Program-made: the position numbers and the translations under genes
The notes under the pieces: generated by a model
Database searches by the model: none
Told to the model about the DNA's origin: nothing
The model's input: the letters and a program-made list of their open reading frames with translations, nothing else
Shown: piece after piece, positions 1 to 6,556 of the stretch
Numbering within the stretch: the first letter of the stretch is position 1
Layout of the letters: the number at the start of each line of letters is the position of its first letter
Origin: Eubacterium sp.
Lineage (GTDB): Bacteria > Bacillota > Clostridia > Lachnospirales > Lachnospiraceae
Direction of reading: 5' to 3'
Assembly (NCBI GenBank): GCA_017445525.1
Contig: JAFSTZ010000323.1
Coordinates: 1 to 9,197, forward strand
DNA length: 9,197 nucleotides

Positions 1-33
1 AGCCGGCGCCAAAAGTACAGGTTTTTTCTTCAT
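1..33 (-). CDS. trhP: U32-family peptidase / TrhP-like protein, N-terminal fragment (runs off the left edge)
   Basis: Only the first 11 codons are in the window, reading MKKKPVLLAPA. This matches the usual opening of U32 (collagenase-like) proteins, which begin with a short basic stretch followed by P-x-L-L-A-P-A. A purine-rich AAAGGT lies about 7 nt before the ATG, and the gene starts 10 nt after the stop of the O-methyltransferase, so the two are probably co-transcribed. In Bacillus subtilis the equivalent neighbours of the methyltransferase yrrM (trmR) are the U32 proteins yrrN/yrrO (trhP1/P2), which are needed for 5-hydroxyuridine at tRNA position 34. The assignment rests on 11 residues plus gene order. 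The family call is reasonable; the exact paralogue is not determinable here. Confidence 0.55.
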   Translation of the reverse strand, partial: MKKKPVLLAPA

Positions 34-43
34 GATAATACCT

Positions 44-697
44 TTACTGTTTTATTTTTTTCGATACTACTATACCGTCATCAACCGGAAAGATAAGACT
101 CTCCAGTCTTTCATTTCCGGTGACCGCTGCCAGAAACTCCCGCAGCCTCTCATGTATGGTACGATCTCGCTGGTTAACTGCATACTTTGAGTTCATAACA
201 ACTCCGTTATGAAAAATATTGTCAGTCACCAACACTCCGCCAACGTCCATAAGATCTATAAGCACGGGCAGAAAATATATATACTGTCCCTTTGCCGCAT
301 CCAAAAAAACCACCTTATACCGTTTGCCTTCATCCCTGAGTCTGTTTATGGCATAACCGGCATCCTCCTTGATAAGTGTGATCCTGTTGTCCTTATCGTA
401 TTTGGAGAAATTTACCTCAGCCTGCGCATACCTCGCCTCGATCTTTTCGATGGTGGTTATATGCACATCCTCATCCGGCAGGCATTCCTTCATAAACAAC
501 GCCGAAAATCCTATGGCGGTTCCTATCTCCAAGATCTCATCAGGTACCACGGTGCGAAGTATATATCTCAGCACATCGCCGGTACCTCTTGTGATGATCG
601 GGATATTGTGATCCTGGGCATGCTTTGACATCTCTGACAGGTATGTGGGTAACGGAGTCCTGTATTTCTCTAAAAAGACTTCGGTTCGATCAAGCAT
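44..697 (-). CDS. trmR: SAM-dependent O-methyltransferase, TrmR (YrrM)-like, tRNA 5-hydroxyuridine methyltransferase
   Basis: This 217-residue protein has the fold and motifs of class I (COG4122) O-methyltransferases. The SAM-binding motif LEIGTAIGFSALF lies at about residues 56-68, and an acidic residue follows the next strand (E84 in TTIEK). The metal/substrate motif FLDAAKGQY is at 131-139 (D133), and DN at 159-160 is the usual second metal-ligand pair. Length is typical. The B. subtilis family member TrmR methylates ho5U34 of tRNA to mo5U34, and the U32-family start immediately downstream supports that role rather than a catechol substrate. The ATG start follows a strong TAAGGAGAT site with about 5 nt spacing. 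It sits 82 nt after RNase J, with a hairpin in the gap, so it may be read through from that operon. Ile codons are rich in ATA (10 of 19 by my reading). Family is certain; the tRNA substrate is inferred from context. Confidence 0.85.
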   Translation of the reverse strand: MLDRTEVFLEKYRTPLPTYLSEMSKHAQDHNIPIITRGTGDVLRYILRTVVPDEILEIGTAIGFSALFMKECLPDEDVHITTIEKIEARYAQAEVNFSKYDKDNRITLIKEDAGYAINRLRDEGKRYKVVFLDAAKGQYIYFLPVLIDLMDVGGVLVTDNIFHNGVVMNSKYAVNQRDRTIHERLREFLAAVTGNERLESLIFPVDDGIVVSKKIKQ

Positions 698-732
698 TTC
701 ATCTCCTTAAATCCTCATGAACGGCACGAGAC

Positions 733-777
733 CCAACGGAAACCTCGAGTTCCTCCGGAACTCTCGGAGTCCGTTGG
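733..777 (-). other. Imperfect hairpin between RNase J and the O-methyltransferase
   Basis: The arms CCAACGGA (733-740) and TCCGTTGG (770-777) are perfectly complementary. Inside them GAGTTCC and GGAACTC form a second 7-bp stem around a 3-nt loop, with mismatches between the two stems. The hairpin begins 2 nt beyond the RNase J stop codon. Neither strand has a run of T after it, so it is not a convincing intrinsic terminator. It could stabilise the 3' end of the RNase J message, be an RNA-processing site, or be a remnant of a palindromic repeat. Confidence 0.55.
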
Positions 778-779
778 AA

Positions 780-2450
780 TCAAACCTCCATTATTATTGG
801 TAAAATCATCGGATTTCTCTTCATCTTCTTCCACAGGAAGTCGGCAAGCGAGTCCTTGATATCGGTTTTGATCTTGCCCCAGTCGGTCACGCCGCGGCTC
901 ACCAGCCTGTCAAGTGCGATGTTTACCACCTCGCGACATTCATCCATGAGGTTCTCGGACTCTCTGACATAGACAAATCCCCTGGACACTATATCAGGTC
1001 CGGCAAGTACCATGTTCGATCCGCGCTCCAGTGTGAGCACCACGACCATAAGTCCGTTTTCGGATAAATGCTGGCGATCCCTCAGAACGATGTTCCCGAC
1101 ATCACCTACTCCCAGACCGTCAACCATGATGCCTGCAGAGTGGACATTTTCCACGATCTCAGCGCTTTCCTCTCCGATCTCCAACACATCGCCCGAACGC
1201 AGGATGATGACGTTTTCCTTCTTCACGCCCATCTGTACGGCAACCTCACCCTGTCCGATGAGATGTCTGTATTCTCCGTGAACGGGTATCGAGTATTTCG
1301 GCCTGACGAGTGAGTAGATAAGCTTTATCTCCTCCTGGCATGCATGTCCTGAAACATGAGTATCCTGGATGATAACCTTGGCTCCCTTCATAGAGAGCTC
1401 ATTTATAACCTTGGATACTGATTTCTCGTTTCCGGGTATCGGTCTGGAACTGAAGATAACCACATCTCCGGGCTTTATGGTGACCTTTTTATGGATGCTC
1501 GCAGCTATCCTGGACAGCGCTGCCATAGACTCACCCTGACTGCCCGTCGTGATCAAAACTATCTTTTCGTCCGGATACATATTCATCTCTTCCAGAGGTA
1601 TCATCATCCCCTCCGGAACAGTGATATATCCGAGTTCTATAGCAGTATTGACTATATTGACCATCGATCTTCCCTCGATGGCAACCTTTCTCTTCTGCTT
1701 GGACGCAGAGTTTATAATCTGCTGGACACGATCCACATTTGACGCAAAGGTAGCAACTATGATCCTGCTCTTTTCATTGTCATCAAATATGGTATCAAAG
1801 GTCTTGCCTACCGTCCTCTCCGACTCCGTGAACCCGGGCTTCAAAACATTGGTACTGTCGCACATAAGTGCAAGCACGCCCTTTTTGCCAAGCTCGCCGA
1901 ATCTGGCCAGATCTATAGTATCGCCGTACACCGGAGTATAATCAACCTTGAAATCTCCGGTATGTACTATAACTCCGGCAGGAGTATAGATGGCCAGGGC
2001 TGCAGAATCCGCTATACTATGATTGGTACATATAAACTCGATCCTGAAATCACCCAGATTGATAAACTGGCCGTAGCTTACAACCTTTCTTTTAACGTTG
2101 CCCAAAAGGTTGTGTTCCTTTAGCTTGCTCTCGATGATGGCCATGGTAAGCCTTGTTGCATAGATAGGGATATTCATCCTCTGAAGCACATAAGGAAGAG
2201 CACCTATATGGTCCTCGTGCCCGTGGGTTATGACAAAACCCTTTACCTTGTCACGGCGATCCTCCAGATAGGTGACATCCGGAATCACGAGATCTACGCC
2301 CAGCATATCATCCTCAGGGAATGCAAGTCCGCAGTCCACGATGATGATACTGCTCTCCGTCTCAAAGGCCGTTATATTCATCCCGATCTGTTCGAGGCCT
2401 CCGAGAGGAACGATCCGTATCGTCTCGTTCTTATTCTCTTTTTTCTTCAA
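780..2450 (-). CDS. rnj: Ribonuclease J
   Basis: This 556-residue protein is full length for RNase J, a cytoplasmic metallo-beta-lactamase/beta-CASP nuclease with 5'-to-3' exonuclease and endonuclease activity in mRNA decay and rRNA maturation. The zinc motif HGHEDH is at residues 76-81, with further ligands at H144 (TNHS), D166 (HTGDFK) and H391 (PVHGEYRH). The beta-CASP region covers roughly 200-370 and includes TTGSQGE (301-307), SSRPIPGNE (334-342) and the SGHA motif (367-370). The C-terminal domain follows after about 440. The start codon is TTG (bases 2448-2450). It is supported by AGGAGG 11 nt upstream, which overlaps the stop of the DUF1292 gene, and by an in-frame stop just before that site. 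The gap to the upstream gene is only 15 nt, so it is translated from the ireB operon. The basic N-terminal stretch MKKKENKNE is unconserved and normal for the family. Confidence 0.97.
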   Translation of the reverse strand: MKKKENKNETIRIVPLGGLEQIGMNITAFETESSIIIVDCGLAFPEDDMLGVDLVIPDVTYLEDRRDKVKGFVITHGHEDHIGALPYVLQRMNIPIYATRLTMAIIESKLKEHNLLGNVKRKVVSYGQFINLGDFRIEFICTNHSIADSAALAIYTPAGVIVHTGDFKVDYTPVYGDTIDLARFGELGKKGVLALMCDSTNVLKPGFTESERTVGKTFDTIFDDNEKSRIIVATFASNVDRVQQIINSASKQKRKVAIEGRSMVNIVNTAIELGYITVPEGMMIPLEEMNMYPDEKIVLITTGSQGESMAALSRIAASIHKKVTIKPGDVVIFSSRPIPGNEKSVSKVINELSMKGAKVIIQDTHVSGHACQEEIKLIYSLVRPKYSIPVHGEYRHLIGQGEVAVQMGVKKENVIILRSGDVLEIGEESAEIVENVHSAGIMVDGLGVGDVGNIVLRDRQHLSENGLMVVVLTLERGSNMVLAGPDIVSRGFVYVRESENLMDECREVVNIALDRLVSRGVTDWGKIKTDIKDSLADFLWKKMKRNPMILPIIMEV

Positions 2451-2465
2451 AACCTGTTTAACCTC

Positions 2466-2735
2466 CTATTCCAATTCAATATTTATCTCATCCAGAAGTT
2501 CTTCAAAAACTCCCGATAAAGCACTGAGTATGGATTCATCCTCCACTGTTTCATAGACGGCCATCCCGTCCTCATCCGTGATCTCACGCAAAATAAGAGC
2601 CTCGGCTTCCTCCCCGTCGCTGTCATCATCAGTGACTAAAAGATACGTCTCTCCGCCAAGCTCTGTCTCTTCAAGAATATAAAAATCAACCTCTGCACCG
2701 TCATCATCGGTGAGAGTTATACTTCCGTTATTCAT
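2466..2735 (-). CDS. DUF1292 (YrzB-like) acidic small protein
   Basis: This is an 89-residue, strongly acidic protein with DDD at 10-12 and 36-38 and acidic residues throughout. It matches the DUF1292 family found in Firmicutes between ruvX and downstream genes. The core pattern includes T-L-T-D-D-D-G near the N-terminus, Y-L-L-V-T-D at 31-36, and a conserved REITDEDG segment near 50-57. The function is unknown; no catalytic motif, signal peptide or membrane segment is visible. The ATG start is preceded by an AGGAT element and lies 9 nt after the ruvX stop. The downstream RNase J ribosome binding site overlaps its stop codon, so the genes are tightly packed and probably translationally coupled. 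The product is assigned by family resemblance and by the very common ireB-ruvX-DUF1292 order. Confidence 0.88.
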   Translation of the reverse strand: MNNGSITLTDDDGAEVDFYILEETELGGETYLLVTDDDSDGEEAEALILREITDEDGMAVYETVEDESILSALSGVFEELLDEINIELE

Positions 2736-2744
2736 ATCTTTATC

Positions 2745-3164
2745 CTATGCATGGGCGTCAAGCCAGCTCTTCAATATCAGAGAAGCAGCAAGCTTATCCA
2801 CATGCTCCTTATGCTTATTCTGTGAAACTCCCGCCTCGTTTAAAACTCTCCCGGCCTCCACTGTCGTCATACGTTCATCCACAAGCTCGACCGAAAGACC
2901 CGTCTTTGTACGCAATTCATCTGCAAACGCCATGGACTTCTCGGCTCTCTCTCCGACAGATCCGTCCATATGCTTTGGCAATCCGACTACTATAAGCTCC
3001 ACCTCATACTCTGCTATCAGCTCCCTGATCCTGGCATAGGTGGTCCTGAGTTTGTTCTCACCCTTCCTGACTATAGTCTCAACCGGCTGTGCGGTCAGTC
3101 CCAGAGCATCCGAGATTGCCACCCCAACAGTCTTTGACCCGTAGTCAAGTCCCATAACACGCAT
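2745..3164 (-). CDS. ruvX: Holliday junction resolvase-like / pre-16S rRNA nuclease YqgF (RuvX)
   Basis: The protein is 139 residues, the usual length. It has the RNase H-like fold signature of Yqg[13 protein letters not shown] at 5-16 (D7), [10 protein letters not shown] at 60-69, LVDERMTT at 94-101 (D96, E97) and D123 in [11 protein letters not shown]. All expected acidic active-site residues are therefore present. The family was named for a putative Holliday junction resolvase, and in E. coli the protein is implicated in maturing the 5' end of 16S rRNA. The ATG start lies 4 nt past the ireB stop and has an AAGGAT site about 9 nt upstream. A second in-frame ATG occurs three codons later, but the first start gives the conserved N-terminus. 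It is cytoplasmic and the second gene of the ireB operon. Confidence 0.95.
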   Translation of the reverse strand: MRVMGLDYGSKTVGVAISDALGLTAQPVETIVRKGENKLRTTYARIRELIAEYEVELIVVGLPKHMDGSVGERAEKSMAFADELRTKTGLSVELVDERMTTVEAGRVLNEAGVSQNKHKEHVDKLAASLILKSWLDAHA

Positions 3165-3167
3165 GAT

Positions 3168-3440
3168 CTACTTATCCTTGCCTTCAAGATTGAACCGGAT
3201 ATAATCCTCAAGAAATACCTCGATGATCTCATCTCTCTCAGCTCTCATGATCAGGCTTCTGGCTCCCTTGTGACTGGTTATGTATGTTGGATCCCCACTC
3301 ATCAGATAACCCACGATCTGATTGACCGGGTTGTATCCCTTCTCGGTGAGAGCCTCATATACAGCGGCGATGATATCGCGAACATCATAATCCGCATCAT
3401 AATCCACATTGAAAAACTGCGTATTGTTTATCTCGTTCAT
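3168..3440 (-). CDS. ireB: IreB family regulatory phosphoprotein (UPF0297)
   Basis: From the ATG at 3438-3440 this is a 90-residue protein with the family core EKGYNPVNQIVGYLMSGDP (33-51) followed by Y-I-T-S-H-K-G-A-R. In Enterococcus faecalis, IreB is phosphorylated near its N-terminus (Thr4/Thr7) by the PASTA kinase IreK and restrains intrinsic cephalosporin resistance. Here a threonine occupies the second of those sites (T7 in NNTQFFNV) and the first is replaced by Ile. An upstream in-frame TTG at 3444-3446 would add two residues, but the only purine-rich element, GGGG, would then lie almost against the start codon, so the ATG is preferred. It is first in the operon, about 25 nt after the predicted transcription start. 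The ribosome binding site is weak for either choice. Confidence 0.93.
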   Translation of the reverse strand: MNEINNTQFFNVDYDADYDVRDIIAAVYEALTEKGYNPVNQIVGYLMSGDPTYITSHKGARSLIMRAERDEIIEVFLEDYIRFNLEGKDK

Positions 3441-3472
3441 ATCCAAACCCCATTCTGATACAATATAATCAT

Positions 3473-3501
3473 ATTCTATACGATAACAGACAATTTATCA
3501 A
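3473..3501 (-). promoter_or_regulatory. Sigma-A-type promoter for the ireB-ruvX-DUF1292-RNase J operon
   Basis: On the minus strand TTGATA (3496-3501) is followed after exactly 17 nt by TAGAAT (3473-3478); each hexamer is one mismatch from consensus. Transcription would begin near 3466, about 25 nt before the ireB ATG. The promoter lies in the 78-nt gap after mtaB, so the operon is probably transcribed independently of mtaB. Confidence 0.75.
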
Positions 3502-3524
3502 CTGTTTTTTATAAAAAGTTACTA

Positions 3525-4885
3525 TTACATACATTCAAGGCACTCATGTGGCACTATGCATATATTTCCCGCGAAACACCCGTTTTTTTCTGCATATTCA
3601 TCTGAAACGCCGTATCTCACATATCTTTCATTGAAGCCCGTCAGCAATCTCCTGCCGTTTATATCGGCATATTCTTCAAAAAGAATACTCTGAACAGGCT
3701 TTGTCTGGCTTTCTATATACGACCTGCGCCACCCGGCTGCCTTCTCTATCAGCTTCTCGCTCCTGATCTTCTTGATCTCCGGCGGCACCTGTCCGTCCAT
3801 ACCGGCCGCACGCGTGCCTGATCTTACGGAATACTGAAAAATATGCAGCTCAGCAAAACCGATCTTCTCTAAAAATGCTTCCGTCTCCGAAAACTCCTCA
3901 TCCGTCTCACCCGGAAACCCGACTATAACATCTGTAGTTATGGCCGGCGCATCATAAAACTTTCTCAACAGCCCGACCTTGTCGGCATACTCATCACAGG
4001 TATAGTGCCTGTTCATCCTGGCCAGTGTCGCATCCGAGCCACTCTGCAGTGACAGATGAAAGTGCGGGCACAGACTCTCGCAGTCACTGAGATCTGAAAG
4101 CCAATCCTCAGTGATGATCCTCGGCTCGAGCGATCCCAGACGTATACGCTGTACACCGTCTATGGCATCAAGCCTTTTGATAAGTCCGGAAAGCGCCCTG
4201 CCTCCCTCTCTGACAAAAGCATCCGCACGATCCCCGGTAACTCCGTAGGAAGATAGATGGATCCCGGTAAGCACGATCTCATGACATCCCTGTCCGACTG
4301 CAGCCAAAACCTCTCGTTCCACCTCATCCGGAGGAGTGGAAGAAAGCTTTCCCTGCCCCTCACAAAAGGTATCAGACAGTACGAACAAAACTGATTACAT
4401 CCGTCCTGTATCTTTATAAATGCCCTGGTCCGGCCCTTACGATGAAGCTGTCCCATCGCACTGTCTTCTCCGGTGCTTGACAGTATCGAACCGTCATCTG
4501 CCGCTTTAACTTCATCAGGTGTTGAAACCGATGACTTCATGAGTGATAATACATCACTCTCCAGCCGCTCGGCAAAATCACATTTATCTTTATTGGTATA
4601 AGCTATATCTATAGACGGATCGACCTCACCCGACTCACCGGCACTCTCAACATAACAACCGATAGCAACTACCATTGCACCCGGATTTTTCTTCTTTGCG
4701 CGGTGGATCATCTGTCTGGATTTTCTGTCTGCTATGTTAGTCACAGTGCATGTATTTATCACATAAACATCCGCCTCATCCTCAAACTCGACGATATCGT
4801 GTCCCCTCTCCTTCAGAGCCCCTATCATCTTTTCGGTCTCATAGTAGTTCACCTTGCAGCCCAGGGTGAGAAAAGCTATCTTCAT
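3525..4885 (-). pseudogene. mtaB: tRNA (N6-threonylcarbamoyladenosine-37) methylthiotransferase MtaB, split by a frameshift
   Basis: MtaB is a radical-SAM enzyme that converts t6A37 to ms2t6A37 in tRNA. The upstream part opens with MKIAFLTLGCKVNYYETE and has the UPF0004 cysteines C10, C46 (NTCTVTN) and C77, then the radical-SAM triad C163-x3-C167-x2-C170 and LIPFVRGRES. Just after RGRES the correct frame changes. That frame continues in register into meaningless sequence that stops at 4160. The conserved continuation (PPDEVEREVL, IVLTGIHLSSYG, HFHLSLQSGSD, VIVGFPGETDEEF, FQYSVRSGTRAA, and a short TRAM-like end) is in another frame running to the TAA at 3525. Restoring the frame needs one extra base or loss of two near 4340-4352, next to a TTT/TTCTT tract. 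All domains are otherwise intact, so this is a very recent mutation, a sequencing error, or possibly recoded. The ATG at 4885 is chosen because GGTGAT lies 6 nt upstream; in-frame GTG and TTG codons lie further upstream. Confidence 0.9.
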
Positions 4886-4915
4886 ATTTATCACCAATTA
4901 ATTCTAAAATACCCC

Positions 4916-4944
4916 TTGACATTCTACTCATTTTCTAATATCAT
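4916..4944 (+). promoter_or_regulatory. Sigma-A-type promoter for the HPr-like gene
   Basis: A perfect TTGACA (4916-4921) is followed after 17 nt by TATCAT (4939-4944), one mismatch from consensus. Transcription would start near 4951, leaving a leader of about 36 nt that holds a consensus AAGGAGG at 4971-4977, 9 nt before the ATG. Both signals are strong, suggesting good expression. The promoter lies in the 101-nt gap shared with divergently transcribed mtaB; I could not find a comparably good minus-strand promoter there. Confidence 0.8.
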
Positions 4945-4986
4945 ATCGAAAGAGAGTGATATAAATGCTTAAGGAGGTTATATATT

Positions 4987-5223
4987 ATGAAAACAGTTAA
5001 TGTTTCACTGAACTCGATCGACAAAGTAAAAGATTTCGTGAACGAAGTAGCTAAGTACAATGCCGAGTTTGATCTGGTATCCGGTCGCTATGTTATCGAC
5101 GCCAAGTCTATCATGGGTATCTTCAGTCTGGATCTGTCAAAGCCGATAGAGCTTAACATCCACAGTGAAGAAGGCAATATCGATGACATCGTAGAAAGCC
5201 TGAAACCCTTTATCATAGACTGA
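4987..5223 (+). CDS. HPr-like protein lacking the phosphocarrier histidine
   Basis: This 78-residue protein aligns with HPr of the sugar phosphotransferase system. The best-conserved segment is YVIDAKSIMGIFSLDL (35-50), which matches the KSIMG motif around regulatory Ser46 of HPr; here the serine is S41. The hydrophobic pattern after it (IELNIHSE) and a final helix (DDIVESLKPF) complete the fold. The active-site loop GIHARPA, containing phosphorylatable His15, is absent; the aligned region reads NSIDKVKDFVNE. It therefore cannot act as a normal phosphocarrier. It recalls Crh, which lacks His15 but is phosphorylated on Ser46 by HPr kinase and acts with CcpA, although here the whole loop is replaced, not one residue. 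It is the only plus-strand gene, has its own strong promoter and ribosome binding site, and ends 21 nt from the convergent thiI stop. A regulatory role is inferred; the partner is unknown. Confidence 0.88.
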   Translation: MKTVNVSLNSIDKVKDFVNEVAKYNAEFDLVSGRYVIDAKSIMGIFSLDLSKPIELNIHSEEGNIDDIVESLKPFIID

Positions 5224-5244
5224 TGATCGATCTGAGACGCCGTA

Positions 5245-6432
5245 TCAGCGTCCCTTTCCGATCTGTATAATCTGTACTGATTCAAGTGCCTCTGCAACAA
5301 GCGGGGGCATTTTTTCTGCCAAAAGCTTCTCTGACTCCTCTATCTGTGACAGCTTCGGCTTGGTCACAGGGTGCTTTGCCACAAAGATGGTACAGCAATC
5401 CTCAAACGGAAGGATAGATGTCTCATATGTCCCGATCTTCTGAGACTCTGCTATGATCTCCTGCTTGTCCATGGCGATGAGCGGACGAAAGACCGGCATA
5501 CCGCAGACCGCATCCGTCGCTGCGAGACTCTGCATGGTCTGAGACGCTACCTGGCCTATGCTCTCACCGGTGATGAGTGCCATACAATCTCTGTCTCTCG
5601 CTATACTCTCGGCTATCCTCATCATATATCTTCTCATGATGATAGTGAGCTCATCGTGAGGACAGGTCTCATAGATATGAAGCTGTACGTCCGTGAAATT
5701 GATCACGTGAAGATAGATCGGACCCGTGTACCGTGCAACGATCCTGGCAAGATCCACCACCTTCTGCTTTGCGCGCTCGCTGGTATAGGGCGGTGCATGG
5801 AAATACACCGCGTCAATCTTAACGCCTCTCTTCGCAATCATGTAGCCCGCCACGGGGGAATCAATGCCGCCGGACAAAAGGAGCATGGCTTTTCCGCCGG
5901 TGCCGACGGGCATGCCGCCGGGTCCGGGAATGATTTCCGAATAAATGTAGATCTTCTCGCGGATCTCCACGCTGAGCATAATGTCAGGGTTATGAACGTC
6001 CACCGTCATCTCAGGATACGCATTCAAAAGCACCTCACCAAGATCCGCATTGATCTCCATGGACTCCTTGGGATAGTCCTTGCGCGCACGGCGTGCATTC
6101 ACCTTAAAGGTCTTGTTCTTGTCCGGGTACACCTTGTCGACATAGTCCACGACACGCTCTGCCAGCTTCTCAAAGCCTTCATCCTCGGCGTAAACCACGG
6201 GACAGATGCCTGAGATCCCAAAGACTTGCCTCAGGCACCCTACCGTCTCGTCAAAATCAAATTCGCCCTCCGCCTCCACAAAGATCCTTCCCTGAGTCTT
6301 GTGTACGAAAAACTTGCCATCACAGCGCTTTAGGGAGACCTTGATCTGGTGCACCAGTGCATCCTCAAACAGATGACGGTTCTTTCCCTTCACGCCTATT
6401 TCTGCGTACTTAATCAAAAAAGCTCTAAACAT
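5245..6432 (-). CDS. thiI: tRNA uridine 4-sulfurtransferase ThiI (short form, no rhodanese domain)
   Basis: ThiI adenylates U8 of tRNA and installs sulfur to give s4U8; it also serves thiamine thiazole synthesis. The 395-residue protein has an N-terminal ferredoxin-like/THUMP part (about 1-165, with NARRARKDYP at 112-121), then the PP-loop ATPase motif LLLSGGIDSPVAGYMIAKRG (184-203). Conserved blocks ETCPHDELT (255-263) and TGESIGQVASQT (288-299) follow. Cysteines C346/C347 in FEDCC correspond to the region of the E. coli catalytic Cys344. The C-terminal rhodanese domain of E. coli ThiI is absent, as is usual in Firmicutes, where sulfur comes from a dedicated desulfurase; one lies immediately upstream. 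The ATG is preceded by AAGGAG at 7 nt. Codon usage changes within the gene: by my reading 1 of 19 Ile codons is ATA up to about residue 245, versus 6 of 17 after it. Confidence 0.97.
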   Translation of the reverse strand: MFRAFLIKYAEIGVKGKNRHLFEDALVHQIKVSLKRCDGKFFVHKTQGRIFVEAEGEFDFDETVGCLRQVFGISGICPVVYAEDEGFEKLAERVVDYVDKVYPDKNKTFKVNARRARKDYPKESMEINADLGEVLLNAYPEMTVDVHNPDIMLSVEIREKIYIYSEIIPGPGGMPVGTGGKAMLLLSGGIDSPVAGYMIAKRGVKIDAVYFHAPPYTSERAKQKVVDLARIVARYTGPIYLHVINFTDVQLHIYETCPHDELTIIMRRYMMRIAESIARDRDCMALITGESIGQVASQTMQSLAATDAVCGMPVFRPLIAMDKQEIIAESQKIGTYETSILPFEDCCTIFVAKHPVTKPKLSQIEESEKLLAEKMPPLVAEALESVQIIQIGKGR

Positions 6433-6451
6433 TTCTTTCTCCTTGAAAGCC

Positions 6452-6471
6452 TTCTATCGTTTTCTATCGTG
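6452..6471. repeat. Two tandem copies of a 10-nt motif upstream of thiI
   Basis: The plus strand reads TTCTATCGTT then TTCTATCGTG, two adjacent 10-nt copies differing at the last base. They lie between the larger 12/18-nt array and the thiI ribosome binding site, and may be another product of slippage in the same A/T-skewed spacer. Confidence 0.6.
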
Positions 6472-6484
6472 TTTTTATCTTTTT

Positions 6485-6556
6485 CTTCTGTATTATTTTT
6501 ATCTTCTGTTTTATTTTTATCTTCTGTTTTATCTTCTGTCTTATCTTCTGTCTTAT
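6485..6556. repeat. 12/18-nt tandem repeat array spanning the desulfurase stop codon
   Basis: Five contiguous units each begin CTTCTG on the plus strand: 6485-6502 and 6503-6520 (18 nt), then 6521-6532, 6533-6544 and 6545-6556 (12 nt). On the coding (minus) strand the unit is ATAAGACAGAAG or ATAAAACAGAAG; the longer units carry a 6-nt insert. The desulfurase stop TAA is part of the first unit, so in that reading frame every 12-nt unit repeats a stop codon. In the +1 frame the array is open and reads as repeated D-K-T-E. The array lies between the desulfurase and thiI and gives an A-rich, probably unstructured spacer in the message. Confidence 0.85.

Noticed and set aside
3504..3524. A/T-only inverted repeat after mtaB as a terminator
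   Set aside because: The possible stem is almost entirely A-T pairs; a G/C-rich stem is missing, and the T-rich stretch may simply belong to the upstream promoter region of ireB.
4160..4340. Genuine alternative C-terminus for the upstream half of mtaB
   Set aside because: The residues after RGRES in that frame match nothing in the family, while the other frame resumes the conserved sequence at once.
5236..5252. GACGC/GCGTC hairpin between the convergent HPr-like gene and thiI as a bidirectional terminator
   Set aside because: The stem is only 5 bp and neither strand has a T run after it.
5371..6213. Long plus-strand open frame (280 codons) opposite thiI
   Set aside because: It is fully antisense to a clearly conserved thiI, has no recognisable domain, and its composition is what the opposite strand of thiI would give.
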